Positions 23,201 through 35,038 are shown, counted from the first letter of the stretch. The stretch is 64,000 nt of DNA from Aedes albopictus (GCF_035046485.1 NC_085138.1:88833228-88897227); one strand, 5' to 3'. Made by a program: numbers and translations. The notes: generated from the sequence alone by a model not told the origin.

Positions 23201-23460
23201 TAAGTTGAAGCGAGGCAGGCCAAGTTCCAGTGGGGACGTCGTGCCATAAAGAAGAAGAAGAAGAAGAAGAAGAATAACATCTTCAAAATCCCGCCCTTAT
23301 TCAGCCTCAAGTATGAGATTGGAGAAGGGCAGCTGATTGTCTCGGAGAAACACAAGGTCCACCGCACTATTGCTCCGGTTAGCGGAGTTAGGGCAAAATA
23401 CTGTGGAGGGTGCCCTGGTACTCCACAGGCTCCGTTTTCGATTATGATTTTATAAGAAAG
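20245..23460 (-). pseudogene. Decayed LOA-type LINE (endonuclease-reverse transcriptase)
   Basis: Read on the minus strand, a non-LTR retrotransposon pol unfolds in order. An AP-endonuclease-like domain lies at about 22780-22060 (motifs VALVQES, GSDAYAHHIIWGSS, and NWHVSDEESLSDH near the end). A linker follows (about 21794-21498). The reverse transcriptase lies at about 21450-20640 (CGCPQGGVLSPLLWN, YGFSDDY), and a C-terminal part (LVWWQKGE, LGLLEETP) ends near 20245. Motif A reads FLVIEGAFDN where the family has a catalytic Asp in place of V. Frameshifts break the frame, and the RNase H end and 3' UTR are absent. A SINE inserted at 23006-23272. Clade assignment to LOA rests on remembered motif style; the 5' limit is uncertain. 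Confidence 0.85.
22996..23282 (+). mobile_element. tRNA-derived SINE with (GAA)n tail and target duplication
   Basis: The body spans 23006-23272. The tRNA-like head shows box A (TAGCCTAGTGGTTAAGG) and box B (GGGTTCGATTCCC), followed by a tRNA-unrelated body and a GAAGAAGAAG tail. The 10-bp repeat AATAACATCT at 22996-23005 and 23273-23282 is a perfect target-site duplication. It landed inside the minus-strand LINE. A truncated relative is at 5773-5852 and an inverted one at 46314-46415. Confidence 0.92.
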
Positions 23461-23462
23461 CC

Positions 23463-23755
23463 CCCCCCCCCTCCCCTAACCATTCATTCCTAACACCTTG
23501 AATTAGGGGTCACCTGATTAGTGGACTCCTACCACTGGAACAGGTGGTCCGTAGTGCTATTCTTAGCCAATTTAACCAACCGCTACCGACACTACACAGC
23601 TATCTAGGCTGATCGGGAAAAGAAGTTTATATTGGTGATCAACTTCATACGGGCCCGAAAAGCAGCCAAGTAATATTGTGAGCCTGTTAGTGTAACTAGT
23701 GAATACATCAGAAGACTTTAAAAGTGAACTAAGTTAGACCGAAATAGTGGGAAGA
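23463..23755. other. C-tract and unassigned DNA
   Basis: A poly-C run of about 12 bases near 23462 is followed by unrecognised sequence up to the Penelope-like hairpin. Confidence 0.4.
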
Positions 23756-23920
23756 GTTATTATCTGTTCGTGAATTTCGACTGGAATTTTATTTATGATT
23801 TCGAACTGGCTTTCTCAGTCTAGGGAAATTCAAAACGACTGGTTTTGTATTGCCCTACAAAACCAGTCGTTTTGAATTTTCCTAGACTGAGAAAGCCAGT
23901 TCGAAATCGTTATTATCTGT
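23756..23920. mobile_element. Penelope-like tail hairpin with 12-bp target duplication
   Basis: GTTATTATCTGT occurs at 23756-23767 and 23909-23920. Inside are a ~29-nt extension containing TTTCGACTGGA and then 52-bp inverted arms (23797-23848 and 23857-23908) around an 8-base loop, with one mismatch. Arm ends (GGCTTTCTCAGTC) match those of the element at 39219-39384, which carries hammerhead-like sequence. This copy retains only the terminal segment, so the ribozyme core is lost. Confidence 0.8.
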
Positions 23921-24455
23921 CTTATAAAGCTAGGACGTGCTGGCTGAAGTCTAGTTAATAGGTGAGAACTGCTTTAATTTGTTCTTAGAAATGTGATGAT
24001 TAGCATAAATTACGAATCATTTAGACCACACGGAAGGTAGCGGTCCTTGCAAGGCAGGACTCACTCGCTACAACCGTAGTTTTCGGTAAGATTTGCCAAT
24101 ATGGTGGTAGAAATAGTGAGTTTTCATTAATTTATTGTAATTCCATTAGTTTTGGCGTTTTGGGTTAACTAATAACTGCTTGTTTAAATAGTGAACCATT
24201 ATCAAACAATCCAAAACACTATTAATTCACAATTATTTCAAAGTAAGCCAATTTGCAGAAAATGCTGTTCAGGTTTTTTCGGGTACGCTTTTTTGGATGT
24301 TCAAAGTCGTAAGAAATAAAAGATCACAGCGTTCATGATTAACAAAAACTTTAATCATGATTAATCATTGATGATTAAAATGCCAATTCGGTGATTATTG
24401 ATTCAGATTAATGATTAATTTGATTTTAAGGATGATTAAAAATTATAATTAATGA
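23921..24455. other. Unassigned; ATGATTAA-rich stretch
   Basis: From about 24335 to 24450 the sequence is dominated by ATGATTAA / TTAATCAT words. The rest is unrecognised. Confidence 0.45.
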
Positions 24456-24510
24456 TTTTTTTTATGTCTTTATTTATGAGATTTTCATCCGGAGGCTGGT
24501 TTATGTCAAG
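24456..24510 (-). repeat. Retroposon 3' tail with hairpin, inverted (copy 5)
   Basis: On the minus strand it reads ACATAAACCAGCC, CCGGATGAAAATCTCAT, AAATAAAGACATAAAAAA, the same module as at 1027, 1223, 2649 and 16280. Confidence 0.55.
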
Positions 24511-24845
24511 ATTAATGATTAAGGCCTTTTCTTGTGACATCACAAAATGGCTTCTTCAGAATCATCATCCAAATTCAACTTTACACAGTATTGCACTAAT
24601 ACATTTACGTAAGAAAATCGACGCTTACCTTTTCTCTAAAATTCTCCACTTCACGCAAGATATTTTGAAAAGAAACATAGAACACACTATTCCAATTAAA
24701 ATTCTCTTTCGAACTATCTATACCACAAAGAAATATTTTCACTCAAACTTGAAAATTATTCAAATTTGTCTCAACCGCACTAAGAGTTCGATGGCAATGT
24801 TTACCACTCACCACAGTACAACGACGAAGGCAGCAGCGCAACGCG

Positions 24846-25060
24846 ACGGTGCCGTCTAAAGACACTGTATGCTAAAGACACGAAATCTGATGATAGTTGC
24901 TGTTGATGATGATTGTCGCGTCATGACGATGATGCTGTCGAGCAATGCTTTTAAAGCGCGTTTGACAGGTCTCCTGCTCGATTGGAACGACATTGACAGC
25001 AAATTTGGAATTCCAATTGGAACATTTCGTGTCTTTGCATAGAGTGTCTTTAGTGCCGTC
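24846..25060. mobile_element. ~215-bp MITE with AAAGACACGAAAT ends
   Basis: CTAAAGACACTGTATGC and TAAAGACACGAAAT on the left are inverted on the right (ATTTCGTGTCTTTGCA, TAGAGTGTCTTTAGTG) with small indels. The interior is non-coding. Confidence 0.75.
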
Positions 25061-25659
25061 CGGCGCACAATCATCGATCATTGAACGCAGTGATGTCGAT
25101 CTTGCGGGTCAATTCATCAATGAAAACAATCAAAATCATTGAAATGATCAACTCAAATTTATCGAGTATACGTCGTAAAATCTAAAACTATTCTTCGAAT
25201 GATTATTGTTGTACTTTGAATCACATATGATAGCAATAAAAGCAAATAATTTTTATTTGTGAAATCTTCTCCGCACTGTCCGCCAACACTGCTGCTGCTT
25301 GCAAACATCAACAGCGGAAGAGCATACTAAGAGTATTCGATCATTTTTAGCTTATTACACATAAAATTTGGTGTTTTTCGTAATATTGAGACAGGTTTCA
25401 TTGTTATTTAGCAAAACAGAGTAGTCTACTGCTTGAATTGCTTTTATGATTAATAATCTTGAAATGTTTACATTGGTGAAAGCGAGACAAAGAGGTGCTG
25501 TTTTTGTTTGTTTGTTTGTTTATTGAACAAATGTTAAAAAGCAACACCACTACTGTTGCGCTCGATGATTGTTAGAAATAAGAATCGAAAAAGAAGTGCT
25601 GAAATTGGAGTGATACGGGGAGTCACCTTAATTCGCCGTGAGAAAATATTACATTTTAT
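25061..25659. other. Unassigned DNA with (GTTT)n microsatellite
   Basis: A GTTTGTTTGTTTGTTTATT microsatellite lies at about 25506-25526. No other feature is supported. Confidence 0.45.
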
Positions 25660-25970
25660 AACGCCGTATTAAGTATCAATATATTGTTGATAAACGTTCA
25701 AAAATTCATTCAATTCGGTTGACTGGTTTCCGAGATATGACAGTTCAAAAATTAGTTGTCTAAATAATAGTGTTTTACCCGAACGGTTCTAACTTCGCGA
25801 AAAATTTATCAATCGAGCCCAAATTTGTACCAATGATGCACATATAACAGGTTAACAAACAGTCAAAATTTGAGATTTTTGATGCACTCTATGAAAAGTT
25901 TTAGCATGTTGATTTTTTTTTGTGGGAGAAAAAAAGTTGCCTATCCCAAACATTTTGGCCATCCCCTGTA
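25660..25970. mobile_element. Right half of a diverged TA-foldback element
   Basis: It aligns by eye with the right arm of the 14595-15520 element: TCATTCAATTCGGTT, CCGAGATATGACAG, and the end CATTTTGGCC then ATCCCCTGTA. The left arm was not found next to it, so this copy is truncated. Confidence 0.65.
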
Positions 25971-26084
25971 GATTAGTGATTATGATTAATGATAAATAAA
26001 ATAGCTCATTGATTGAGTCCATTAGCAATTTCAACTTCTTGAACCTATTGGCAGTATTTTATCGATTTTGTAACCCCATTTGTA

Positions 26085-28235
26085 TGCACTATTAGGGTGT
26101 CCCAAAATAGAAAAAGTGTCAAAAAGTTAACTTGCTCACCCTTAGAATGATAGATTAGGGTCCTAGCAATAATAGTTCCATACATGAAAACTCAATCAAA
26201 AAATATTTAGAGGTTGCACGCATCGGTTTCATGGAAAATGGCCGATTTTTGGTATTTTCACCGAAAAAATGCTATTATGAGTTGAAAAATAAAAGAAATA
26301 ACAGTCATCAATCAAAGTAAATCATAGTTCTGGGTTCTGCAAACAAAGTTTGGAGGGAGTTTAGGTCATCAAAGCTGGTTTTATATATTTGGCAAAGGTT
26401 AAAATATCAAAAAATCGTGATTTTTTTTTACAAATTTTCCAAAAATGCTCAATTTATAAAGATATTGGATTTTTTCCTGCGATTCGCAATTCCCTTATTT
26501 TATAGCAAATTTTGTGTAGATTATTTCGGCTGAAGACAGTTTTGAGCTATCTCTTTCATGAGTTGAGATATCGGCATAATAATAATAACACAATCAATGA
26601 AAAATTCGGATTTTCTTATGTTATTTGTTTTTGTTCATTAGTTTCTATGACTACCATGGAAAAAAAGCAAATAACAAGTGTTTGACATGTTATGTTATGC
26701 AAGTACACATTTTTGAAGATTTTCAAAAATAATTGGGTTACTTTGATAATTTTACATTGATCGTGCTTATCGGTTCAAAGAAAGACTCAAAAAGTGCCAC
26801 GCTGCAAAATTTTAATAATATAAGTGATCGCAAGTCAGACAATCAAATTACATGTGTGAAGTTCTATGATATATTTTGAATGATGTGTAGATCGCTCAAC
26901 AATGTTTACCTTTTTTAAATAGATTTTGGTGCTTTTGTTAATCAGACATATAGGTTATTTCTAGTTATATCAGAACTACTACTCTAACATTGAAAACAAC
27001 TAAAATGAAAATAGCTAATAAAAACTGTAAGAAAGAGAAATATAGTTTTGTAGTTTCAACCAATCGACATATGGAGATGTAAGTATTTTGACAATATTAG
27101 GATGTTTTTTCTTCTTTTTATTCGTGAATTTTAACTAAAGCTAATTCTTTACACAATATTGAGATCTATTGTACAATTTGATTTTAAAAGCAAACCATTA
27201 GCGCACATATTTGCATCTAGGGTTGGATTTCAGAAAGCATCAGGATGTTTAGATTCCACTATTATTTAAAAAAATATATATAACTTAGTGACTGGCCTAA
27301 TATGCTACAAGAGGTGTTAACCTAAGAAATGTCAATGTTAAAATCTTTCTGCTGCGCAGCTTACTTGTTGAAACATAATTTTCAAACAAAATTCACAAGT
27401 TTTAAATCGGTGGCTTGCTATTGTTATCTGATTAACAGATGAAATCTAAGAAGAAAAAAATCTTTCGTATCCACAAAGCGGGTGTGAAAGTTATGTTCAG
27501 CATATGTAGATATAAAACGATTAACTCTCAAAACCTTTACATATTGTTACTGTCATGCAGTATCAATCAGTAATGATCAAAGCAACCCAATAATTCCTGA
27601 AATTCTTCAAAAATGTACACCTGCACGTACTATTATGCCAATCATTTGTCGTGTGTTGTTTTAATTGCATGTAATATAGTCAACAAAATCGATTAACGTA
27701 AGAAAACACGATTTTTTAATTGATTGTGTTATCATTATTATGCCGATATCTCAGCTCATGATAGAGATAGCTCAAAACTGTCTTCAGCCGAAATAATCTA
27801 CACATAATTTGCCATAAAATAAGGAAATTTCGAATCGCAGGAAAAATTTTAAAATCCTTATAAAATGAGCATTTTTGAAAAATTTGGTGAAAAAAATCAC
27901 ATTTTTTTGGTATTTTAACCTTTGCCAAATATATAAAATCAGCTGTGATGACCTAAACTCCCTCCAAACTTTATTTGCGGGACCCAGAACTATGATTTAC
28001 TTTGATTGATGACTTTTATTTCTTTTATTTTTCAACTCATATTATGTAGCATTTTTCGGTGAAAATACCAAAAATCGACCATTTTTCATAAAACCGATGC
28101 GTGCAACCTCTAAATATTTTTTGATTGAGTTTTCATGTATGGAACTATTGTTGCTAGGACCCTAATCTATTATTCTAAGGGTGAGCAAGTTAACTTTTTG
28201 ACACTTTTTCTATTTTGGGACACCCTAATGCACTA
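26085..28235. mobile_element. 2.1-kb foldback DNA element
   Basis: The element spans about 26092-28228. TTAGGGTGTCCCAAAATAG at the left is exactly inverted at the right (CTATTTTGGGACACCCTAA), and the arms match inward for 600 bp or more. TGCACTA at 26085-26091 and 28229-28235 is a 7-bp direct repeat (8 if A is shared). The centre is AT-rich without transposase. A 7-8 bp duplication would suit a hAT-like mechanism. Confidence 0.85.
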
Positions 28236-29502
28236 TGCAGTTTAATTCCACCGCAGACACGAACCCATCAGACATCCCTGTTGTAAAATGGTCCATCAGC
28301 CCAGCTACGATCCCGAACTCGCACAAAGTCGAGATACATTTTCGGTTCAACCGTAGACCAGTGAAACGCCGTCACGCACACCACCGTCCACACCCGAACG
28401 GCCCTTCGTCAGTGGTTTAAGCTCAGATTGAAGTGTATTGTTCTTGCGAGGGCAAGTCCATCGAATTTTTCTCCGCGATTTTCGGAAATTGTGCAATTTC
28501 CAGCGCCACGGCACGACCAAAAGTGAGCTCCACCGGTGTCGGAAGTGATTCGCGTTCGGGACGCACTCGAGTGCAGTGTCAGTGACCGGCTGCGGGGGAA
28601 ATTTCTGTGAAAAACAGTGAAAAGTTTATCCTTCAAGGAGTTTTCCACCACTTTTTTTTCTCGCCTGGCTTCGAGAAAGGCGTCCGTGGGTGTGCGTGTG
28701 ACGTCGGACGCCCATGGTTTAGGGCTGGCGGTGTGTATGTGATTGGCGTCAAACTCGTCTAACAGTGTGTAACAGTGTGGTATCAGGGAGGTGACATTTG
28801 TTTACAATCCGTGCGGGTGTGTTGGTAGCGGTGCGGTGTTTATCGGCTTGACAGCCGATCGGCTGGAGGCGAGTTCGGTTCGCGATTAGCCGAAGCTGCT
28901 GAAAACAAACGCTCGTGGCCGCATTCGCGTGTAATTCGGTTGCACCTCGGAGTTTGGTCGTGCTTTCGGGTCCGGTTCGGTCGATTATCGTGTTTTGTTC
29001 GCGTTCGTGTGCTCCAAATGGTCCATGCAAAAGGCTATAAACAGAAAGACAAGTGATTAAAACGATTTTGTGTTTACGCGTGTGTGTTTACGTCGCGTCT
29101 TTTGCGTGATTGTATTGTTGTGTTTTTTTTTTCGGTTGGATGTGACGGATCTGCCGCGGTGAGGTTTTTTTTTCTTCGTTTTCTCTTCTGTGCACGATAT
29201 TTTCATCACGCGCGCGTTCCTCTGCCAGAGGAAACAACTTGAGTGGGGAAGAAAAAGTGCACACAGAAGCTGAAAATACATCTCAATCTCCGTCAAGAAG
29301 TGCGAAAGCCATCGGAAAGTGTGGGCACGGGCAGCAATAAATAAAAAACGCTCTTGGAAAAGCGACGTTTTTCCGATCAGTGACTGCGATTGTATCTTTC
29401 TCAACTGGAGACAGAACGGAGTCAAGGACGGGCATCGGTGTTTCGGTTGACTACTCCCGAGCTGGAATCATGGATTACGACAAGTCAGCGTTTTTGGCCT
29501 AG
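28236..29502 (+). other. Candidate 5' non-coding exon or promoter region
   Basis: This segment is CpG-rich, lacks the repeats that crowd the window, and has the GTGAAAA/AGTGAAAAGTT style of insect 5' leaders. It ends at CCTAG followed by GTACGA (donor after 29502), a good splice-donor match. A second possible donor is GCGGTGAGG at about 29157. The ATG at about 29470 opens only ten codons before an in-frame TAG, so any main start would lie in a later exon outside view. No protein can be named. Confidence 0.35.
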
Positions 29503-30420
29503 GTACGAACGACCGCTGAGGCAATCAGCTATACAATTTCCTTCACACTTATTTGTATTGTTAAAAGATAGTCAATCTTGCGCTACCACAGAATATAAGT
29601 GCGAGAGAAAAACTGAAAATCAATAAAACCCGAGGGCATTCCTCCGATAACAGGAATGAATCGTCACGTAGCGCACTGGTTGCAGTGCATCAGCTCCCTG
29701 CATGGACAGATACACGGAATGATTAAAAGCGGACATTTTGCTTATTACATGTCTGCTGGCATGGGATGCTGTTCACCTTACCGGACTGCGCACACATTCA
29801 GTCACGGCAAGCAAAAAAAAAACATCTTATTGAACAGCTCAACGAAATGAGTCAGCAGTACGTGTATGGGGTCTCGTTTAAGACTGGCGTTTCTTCTCTT
29901 TTTTGTGCAAATTCGTTGTTGACTGCGCGATTCCATCACTATCAGCGTCCAAGCAAGACGGGAGGCCACTTCTGATTAACGATAAGGTCATCCGGTGATG
30001 GATTCAATAATAGAAGACGGTATTCATGAATCACTAAGAAGGTTGGAAATGAAATGATATAATCCTTCGGAAAGGCTACCGTTGATTGATGGAAGATATT
30101 TATCAGAGAAGATACATTGTTGCCGCTACAATGTAATTCTGTGTCGAGAAAGTGACACTGTTGTTAATATTAGAAGCTTTTCAATCAAATTCATGTCGCT
30201 GGAAAGCTTTCACGATATTGGACCTCATGCATATGGTTTAAGTATGATCAACATGAATAACCCACACTCAGAATACAGTGATGATTACAAAGATGCGGTT
30301 TGTGTACATGTCGACCACGAATACGACGGCTAACTGACCATTTCGTCAAGATCATTTTAATATAATAAATCATTACGAGAAGTTTTGTACGTTACGTTTC
30401 TCAAGCGTTCAAGAACCTAG
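29503..30420. other. Unassigned, possibly intronic DNA
   Basis: Repeat-poor sequence downstream of the candidate splice donor. The 83-codon frame at 30082-30333 has no recognisable domain. Confidence 0.3.
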
Positions 30421-30430
30421 AAACGGAAGA

Positions 30431-31095
30431 ATGTCTGCGAATTCAAATCCGGCGGCAGGCAACGAATTGCAAGAAGCGATCCTGCAAATCATTCAACTTT
30501 TTATGCGGTTGGCTGCTCCAGCTCTCACAAACAACGGGATCACGTGTTAAAAATGGTTCTCCTTTTACAGGGAGCTAAAACTACGCTAGAAGATTAGACG
30601 ATGCTGCCAAGGTTCGGTTACTTTCAAGGAAGATCTGTAGCTTGCCGAAACCATTTAAACACAAAAGAAGATCTTTGACTGCAGCTAGTCAAGTCCAAAG
30701 CTTAGGACTTCATAATCTATGGCGACATGGTGAACAGAGCTGTTGAAGGTTTCAAGCTCCAGAACTGCTAGATCGACCAATTCAAGTGTCTGGTTTATAT
30801 TCGCGTACTAGAAGCTCCACAGTACGCAGATATGCGAGACCGGCTTATGTCACGCATCAAAGGCGAAACGACGAAACACCCGGTAATTCTCCAAACGCTG
30901 ACCGATGAATTTCAAATCCTTATCCATTACCAACGCCTGAAGAGATCTTTGCGCAACTCAACGGAAGCACGATGTTATAGATAGGTCATAGACAGCATCA
31001 TAAACCTATACAATGCATATCTGCAAGTCGAAGTTGATGATGAATCCAAAAAGCTGCTTCTATCAACACCCATAGCTGTAGATGATTAAACTGAG
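30431..31095 (+). pseudogene. Ty3/gypsy-like gag and pol debris
   Basis: Starting at an ATG near 30431, a short gag-like N-terminus is followed, through several frameshifts, by segments resembling mosquito gypsy gag: DDAAKVRLL near 30600 and a KCLVYIR..APQYADMRDRL stretch near 30787-30850. At about 31005-31090 a reverse-transcriptase fragment reads NAYLQVEVDDESKKLL before a stop. Gag and RT lie only ~50 bp apart, so most of pol is deleted. No LTRs were recognised. Confidence 0.65.
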
Positions 31096-31744
31096 AGTCA
31101 GTCCTATGAGAAGCGAAAATGCAATCAATTTTTCTTGTTCAGCCTAATGAACTATTCTTTATCGAATACGAATACGATAAGCAATATGCATTGTAGAGTT
31201 TAAGGTGTTTAGGTAGAAAACCTGTACTACCAGTATACACGCTTCGGATTTAGTCCCGTAAAGGCTTGAATTTCACCGCTTTCGCCCGGCGTCATAATTC
31301 GATTAACTAAAGCACATAATCATACTCTGCTGCCGCGTCCGATTTGATTTCAATACCATAAATAACCAAACAATGAAGTAGGTCCAGGTATTCCACCACA
31401 TTATCATTATGCTCATCATCACCTTGTTGTTCGCTGTTCGGCCGCAGAAGAGCCAAGCAGAAGCTATCATACCGACGCACCGACCGACAGACAGACGGTC
31501 CATGTCAGTCAGCCAGCGCCAGATATATCGCTAATTAAAAGCAAAAGATCATTATTATCGATAATTATTCAATTGTGTGTTCAATTGGATTCGATTTCGG
31601 CTTTATTCGTTGGATGGAGAATCGTAGCGCCGGATGTTTGGGGATATGTGTAGGCATAATTCGTTCGTTCGCATATGCAACCGTTCATGTTTTTATGCTC
31701 TCCATCGAATGAATGTATGAACGCAAATTAAGATGCTCTAGAAC
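31096..31744. other. Unassigned DNA
   Basis: No supported feature; it may include more of the decayed retrotransposon at its start. Confidence 0.3.
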
Positions 31745-31865
31745 AGTGATTCCCAAAGTGGGCGAAATCGCCCCCTAGGGGGCGAAAATCATACCAAAGG
31801 GGGCGAAAATTTGAAAAACCAAAATTGGGGGGCGAAAATACTAACAAGGGGGGCGATTTTTCAAT
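31745..31865 (+). mobile_element. hAT-type element end with GGGGGCGAAAAT repeats
   Basis: CAGTGATTCCCAAAGTGGGC is a typical hAT-derived terminus. It is followed by four or five irregular repeats of GGGGGCGAAAAT. The matching opposite terminus was not found, so this is a partial copy. Confidence 0.6.
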
Positions 31866-32169
31866 ATGACATTTTGCGACCTGTTTACTTTTCAGTAGTT
31901 TGAAAATGCAGATTGTCTTCAGTTTCAGGCACTGTATTGTAAAGGGTAGTGAGCGAATTAGAAAAAAATAAACTTAAAATAACTGTTCATAAAATTACCC
32001 TGTTAGAGATCATTGAACGCTAAAACATAGATTGGTTAATATTAAATAGACGAAAATGTGGTTAGAAGTTGAAAAACACTTTCTGATTTTTCCTGCCGCA
32101 TACTGTAATCGTGTTAGTGAAGCCGGACATGTTCACCTTGAGTAACTTTGCTAGTGACTTCATTTATCA
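31866..32169. other. Unassigned DNA
   Basis: About 300 bases without a supported feature; it may belong to the hAT-type element interior. Confidence 0.3.
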
Positions 32170-33879
32170 CCGGGGCAACCCGTCTTTGGCCGGTTTGACC
32201 ATATGGTACGGGGTACATGGTCGTGCGTCATAGCGTGGAACCGGGTGCAGATGGTATTCTTACAGTAGTCACCTGGCGATCCGACGATGGCGTACAGTCC
32301 AATATGTCTAGTAGGCACCGCTAGGAAGCTGTTGGAACGGAGTATTCTCTCGAGGCTGACGGTCTATATCGAGAAACCAGATGATTCTGGGCTCTCGGAT
32401 AACCAGTTCGTCTTCCGGAAAGGCCGATCGACGGTTGACGCTGTTGGGCCTGTAACCAAAATGGCCGAGATAACGTTCCAAAGGATGTGAAGGAAATTAC
32501 GCTACTGCGTGGTCGTCACGGTAGACATCAAGAATACATTCAACACCACGCCCCCGAGTGCGCTATACACCTCCTAGGAATCCCGGATAGTCAATGCCGA
32601 ATACTGGAGAGTTACTTCCAGAATATCTCAGGAGTCACTTCTGGGCCCGGTACTATGAAATGGGGCATATAATGGCGTATTGAGGCTCACACTTCCTCCG
32701 GGCATAAAATTGTTTGGCTTTTCCGGCGCTATTATCCTCATGGTATACGGTGAGTCGATAAAGAAAGTGGAGCTGACAGCCGCGCATGCGTAGTGGAGGA
32801 CTGGATGAGGTCAAGCCAGCTGACACTTGCACACCACAAAGCAGACCTGTGAACAATCGCAAATGGAAAAACAAACAGTGGTCGTGCACGATCAACTCCA
32901 AGCGCTCACTGAAGCAACTCATGGACTTCAGTAGCTACTTAGAATAGGCCAGCCAAATCTTTAGCGTTGTCGAGGATGATGTCAAACAGCACGGCAATAG
33001 TTTAGAGCAAACGAATGCTGCTCGCGGCAGTAGCGGTTCCCATGCTACGGTATAGCAACGCTGCGAGGTCGAGTGCGCTAAGGGGTCAACCGAAACATAA
33101 ATCGACTCCAGAGTATCCACTAGGGTGGCCCAACAAGGAGAAATGGAAACACAGTCCTATATAGCGCGTGTCTAAATGGTCGAGCAGGCCCCATGTTGAG
33201 GAAAATGTTCACCTTACACAATTTCTGTCGTGTCATGGGTGCAAATAGATGGTATTTGCACAGATTTACGATGGCAGCAGGCTTGGAAAGCGTCAGCGTC
33301 AACACGGGTCGTCACGCGAATTTTACAGAAGTGCCTCTCTCAATGTCATCGAATCGGGAGCCAATGACCAAGAGAGGCTAACAATATTCGCTCATTTTTC
33401 GGTCATGACGGAGCGTGACATGGTTGTAAACAAGGCAATCTCTACAACATTCATGGATTTTGTCAATGTTTAAATCCTTCAAAGCATAAATGTAAATCCT
33501 CTCTATCAGTTAAATACAACGGCTAGCCTAAATTTGCTTGGACTAGGTGAAAATTTTAATTTCAAAACAATATAAAAGTTTCCGTCATGACGCTTGATCA
33601 TAGCAAAATGACATGACGAAGTGCGTGAATGCTCGTTTTGTCTTGTGACGATGAAAGGGCCTACTTGTTCATCGTCATGGGAAGCTCACGACCACTAACA
33701 GCGCTGGTTGAGTAACACAAATGGAAGAGAACGTGCCTTTGGAGCTGACCTACTGATATAATGAATGCACAAACTGCGACGAGGCCGCGGACCCGGATCA
33801 CGTGTTCTTTTAATACCCATGCTTCGTGCAACGAAGGTTGAGTATGCAAGAGATATGCAGTAGAAATATTACTCCGGAT
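32170..33879 (+). pseudogene. Heavily decayed R1-like LINE reverse transcriptase
   Basis: Fragments of a non-LTR pol appear in order on the plus strand. At about 32300-32450 lies PICLVGTARKLLER and SDNQFVFRKGRSTVDAV. At about 32500-32630, in another frame, are VVVTVDIKNTFN and ILESYFQN. At about 32670-32790 lies GVLRLTLPPGIK then GFSGAIILMVYG, where the family carries a catalytic F-A-D-D box, so both aspartates are lost. Near 33740-33800 is a C-terminal zinc-knuckle-like CTNCDEAADPDHVFF. Stops, frameshifts and deletions are frequent. R1-type is judged from motif wording; a neighbouring clade is possible. Confidence 0.75.
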
Positions 33880-34270
33880 AGCATCACAGACAAACAGACA
33901 TATTACTTAGAAGAAAATTGCTTCAAAAACATCGTTTGGCATCTCACTAGCACCCTCTATAATGCTCAATCCGAAGCATTCATTTGCAGGTGTGGTTTCC
34001 CTCGGCTCGATGTAACAATTTTGCAGGTGACGACTCCCCCGTGCCGTCATCCATTCATAAAACATGAATGAAGGTTCATGATTGAGTCATTTTATGTAAA
34101 CATTGATCGGCGTCGCGTTCATTTCTCTCCAAAATTGAGAGGTGATCTAGGCACAGCAGCGCCACCATGACACATGCGAGCACAGTCCGAACCACACTAT
34201 ATTTTCAAAATGACCGTTAAATCGTGCGATGATTTCGATTTGAGTAGTATGTCTGTTTGTCTGTGATAGC
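33880..34270. mobile_element. 385-bp MITE in the R1-like LINE, AGC duplication
   Basis: ATCACAGACAAACAGACATA (from 33883) and its inverted partner TATGTCTGTTTGTCTGTGAT (to 34267) bound the element, flanked on both sides by AGC. The inner TGACCGTTAAA sequence is shared with the centre of the foldback at 18662-19737, so both are one family. A 3-bp duplication would fit a PIF/Harbinger-like mechanism, but this is weak evidence. Confidence 0.75.
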
Positions 34271-34538
34271 ATATTGTTGGCAGGATACGTACGTGGGCGC
34301 AGTGATGGAAAACAGTGAGGAATGCAGCTGAGTAGACACAAACGCAAAGCTATCCTACTTGTGAACAACAGAAGCCAGAATATATTCGCACTTCCTTCAC
34401 TCGCGAGCTAACGAAGCTGGTCGCACTCGTGATTGATTCGCGAAGCAGCTCTGAACATTTTTCAATTTCGTGAAAAACAAATTTACACAGCCGACAAATT
34501 AACTTTTCAGGAACAATAAAGCACAAAACACTACTATC
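34271..34538. other. Possible 3' remainder of the R1-like LINE
   Basis: Sequence after the MITE could continue the LINE C-terminus, but similarity is too weak to trace. It ends at the assembly gap. Confidence 0.25.
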
Positions 34539-35038
34539 NNNNNNNNNNNNNNNNNNNNNNNNNNNNNNNNNNNNNNNNNNNNNNNNNNNNNNNNNNNNNN
34601 NNNNNNNNNNNNNNNNNNNNNNNNNNNNNNNNNNNNNNNNNNNNNNNNNNNNNNNNNNNNNNNNNNNNNNNNNNNNNNNNNNNNNNNNNNNNNNNNNNNN
34701 NNNNNNNNNNNNNNNNNNNNNNNNNNNNNNNNNNNNNNNNNNNNNNNNNNNNNNNNNNNNNNNNNNNNNNNNNNNNNNNNNNNNNNNNNNNNNNNNNNNN
34801 NNNNNNNNNNNNNNNNNNNNNNNNNNNNNNNNNNNNNNNNNNNNNNNNNNNNNNNNNNNNNNNNNNNNNNNNNNNNNNNNNNNNNNNNNNNNNNNNNNNN
34901 NNNNNNNNNNNNNNNNNNNNNNNNNNNNNNNNNNNNNNNNNNNNNNNNNNNNNNNNNNNNNNNNNNNNNNNNNNNNNNNNNNNNNNNNNNNNNNNNNNNN
35001 NNNNNNNNNNNNNNNNNNNNNNNNNNNNNNNNNNNNNN
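34539..35038. other. Assembly gap, 500 N
   Basis: Exactly 500 undetermined bases; size arbitrary. It removes the left part of the following MITE copy. Confidence 0.99.
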
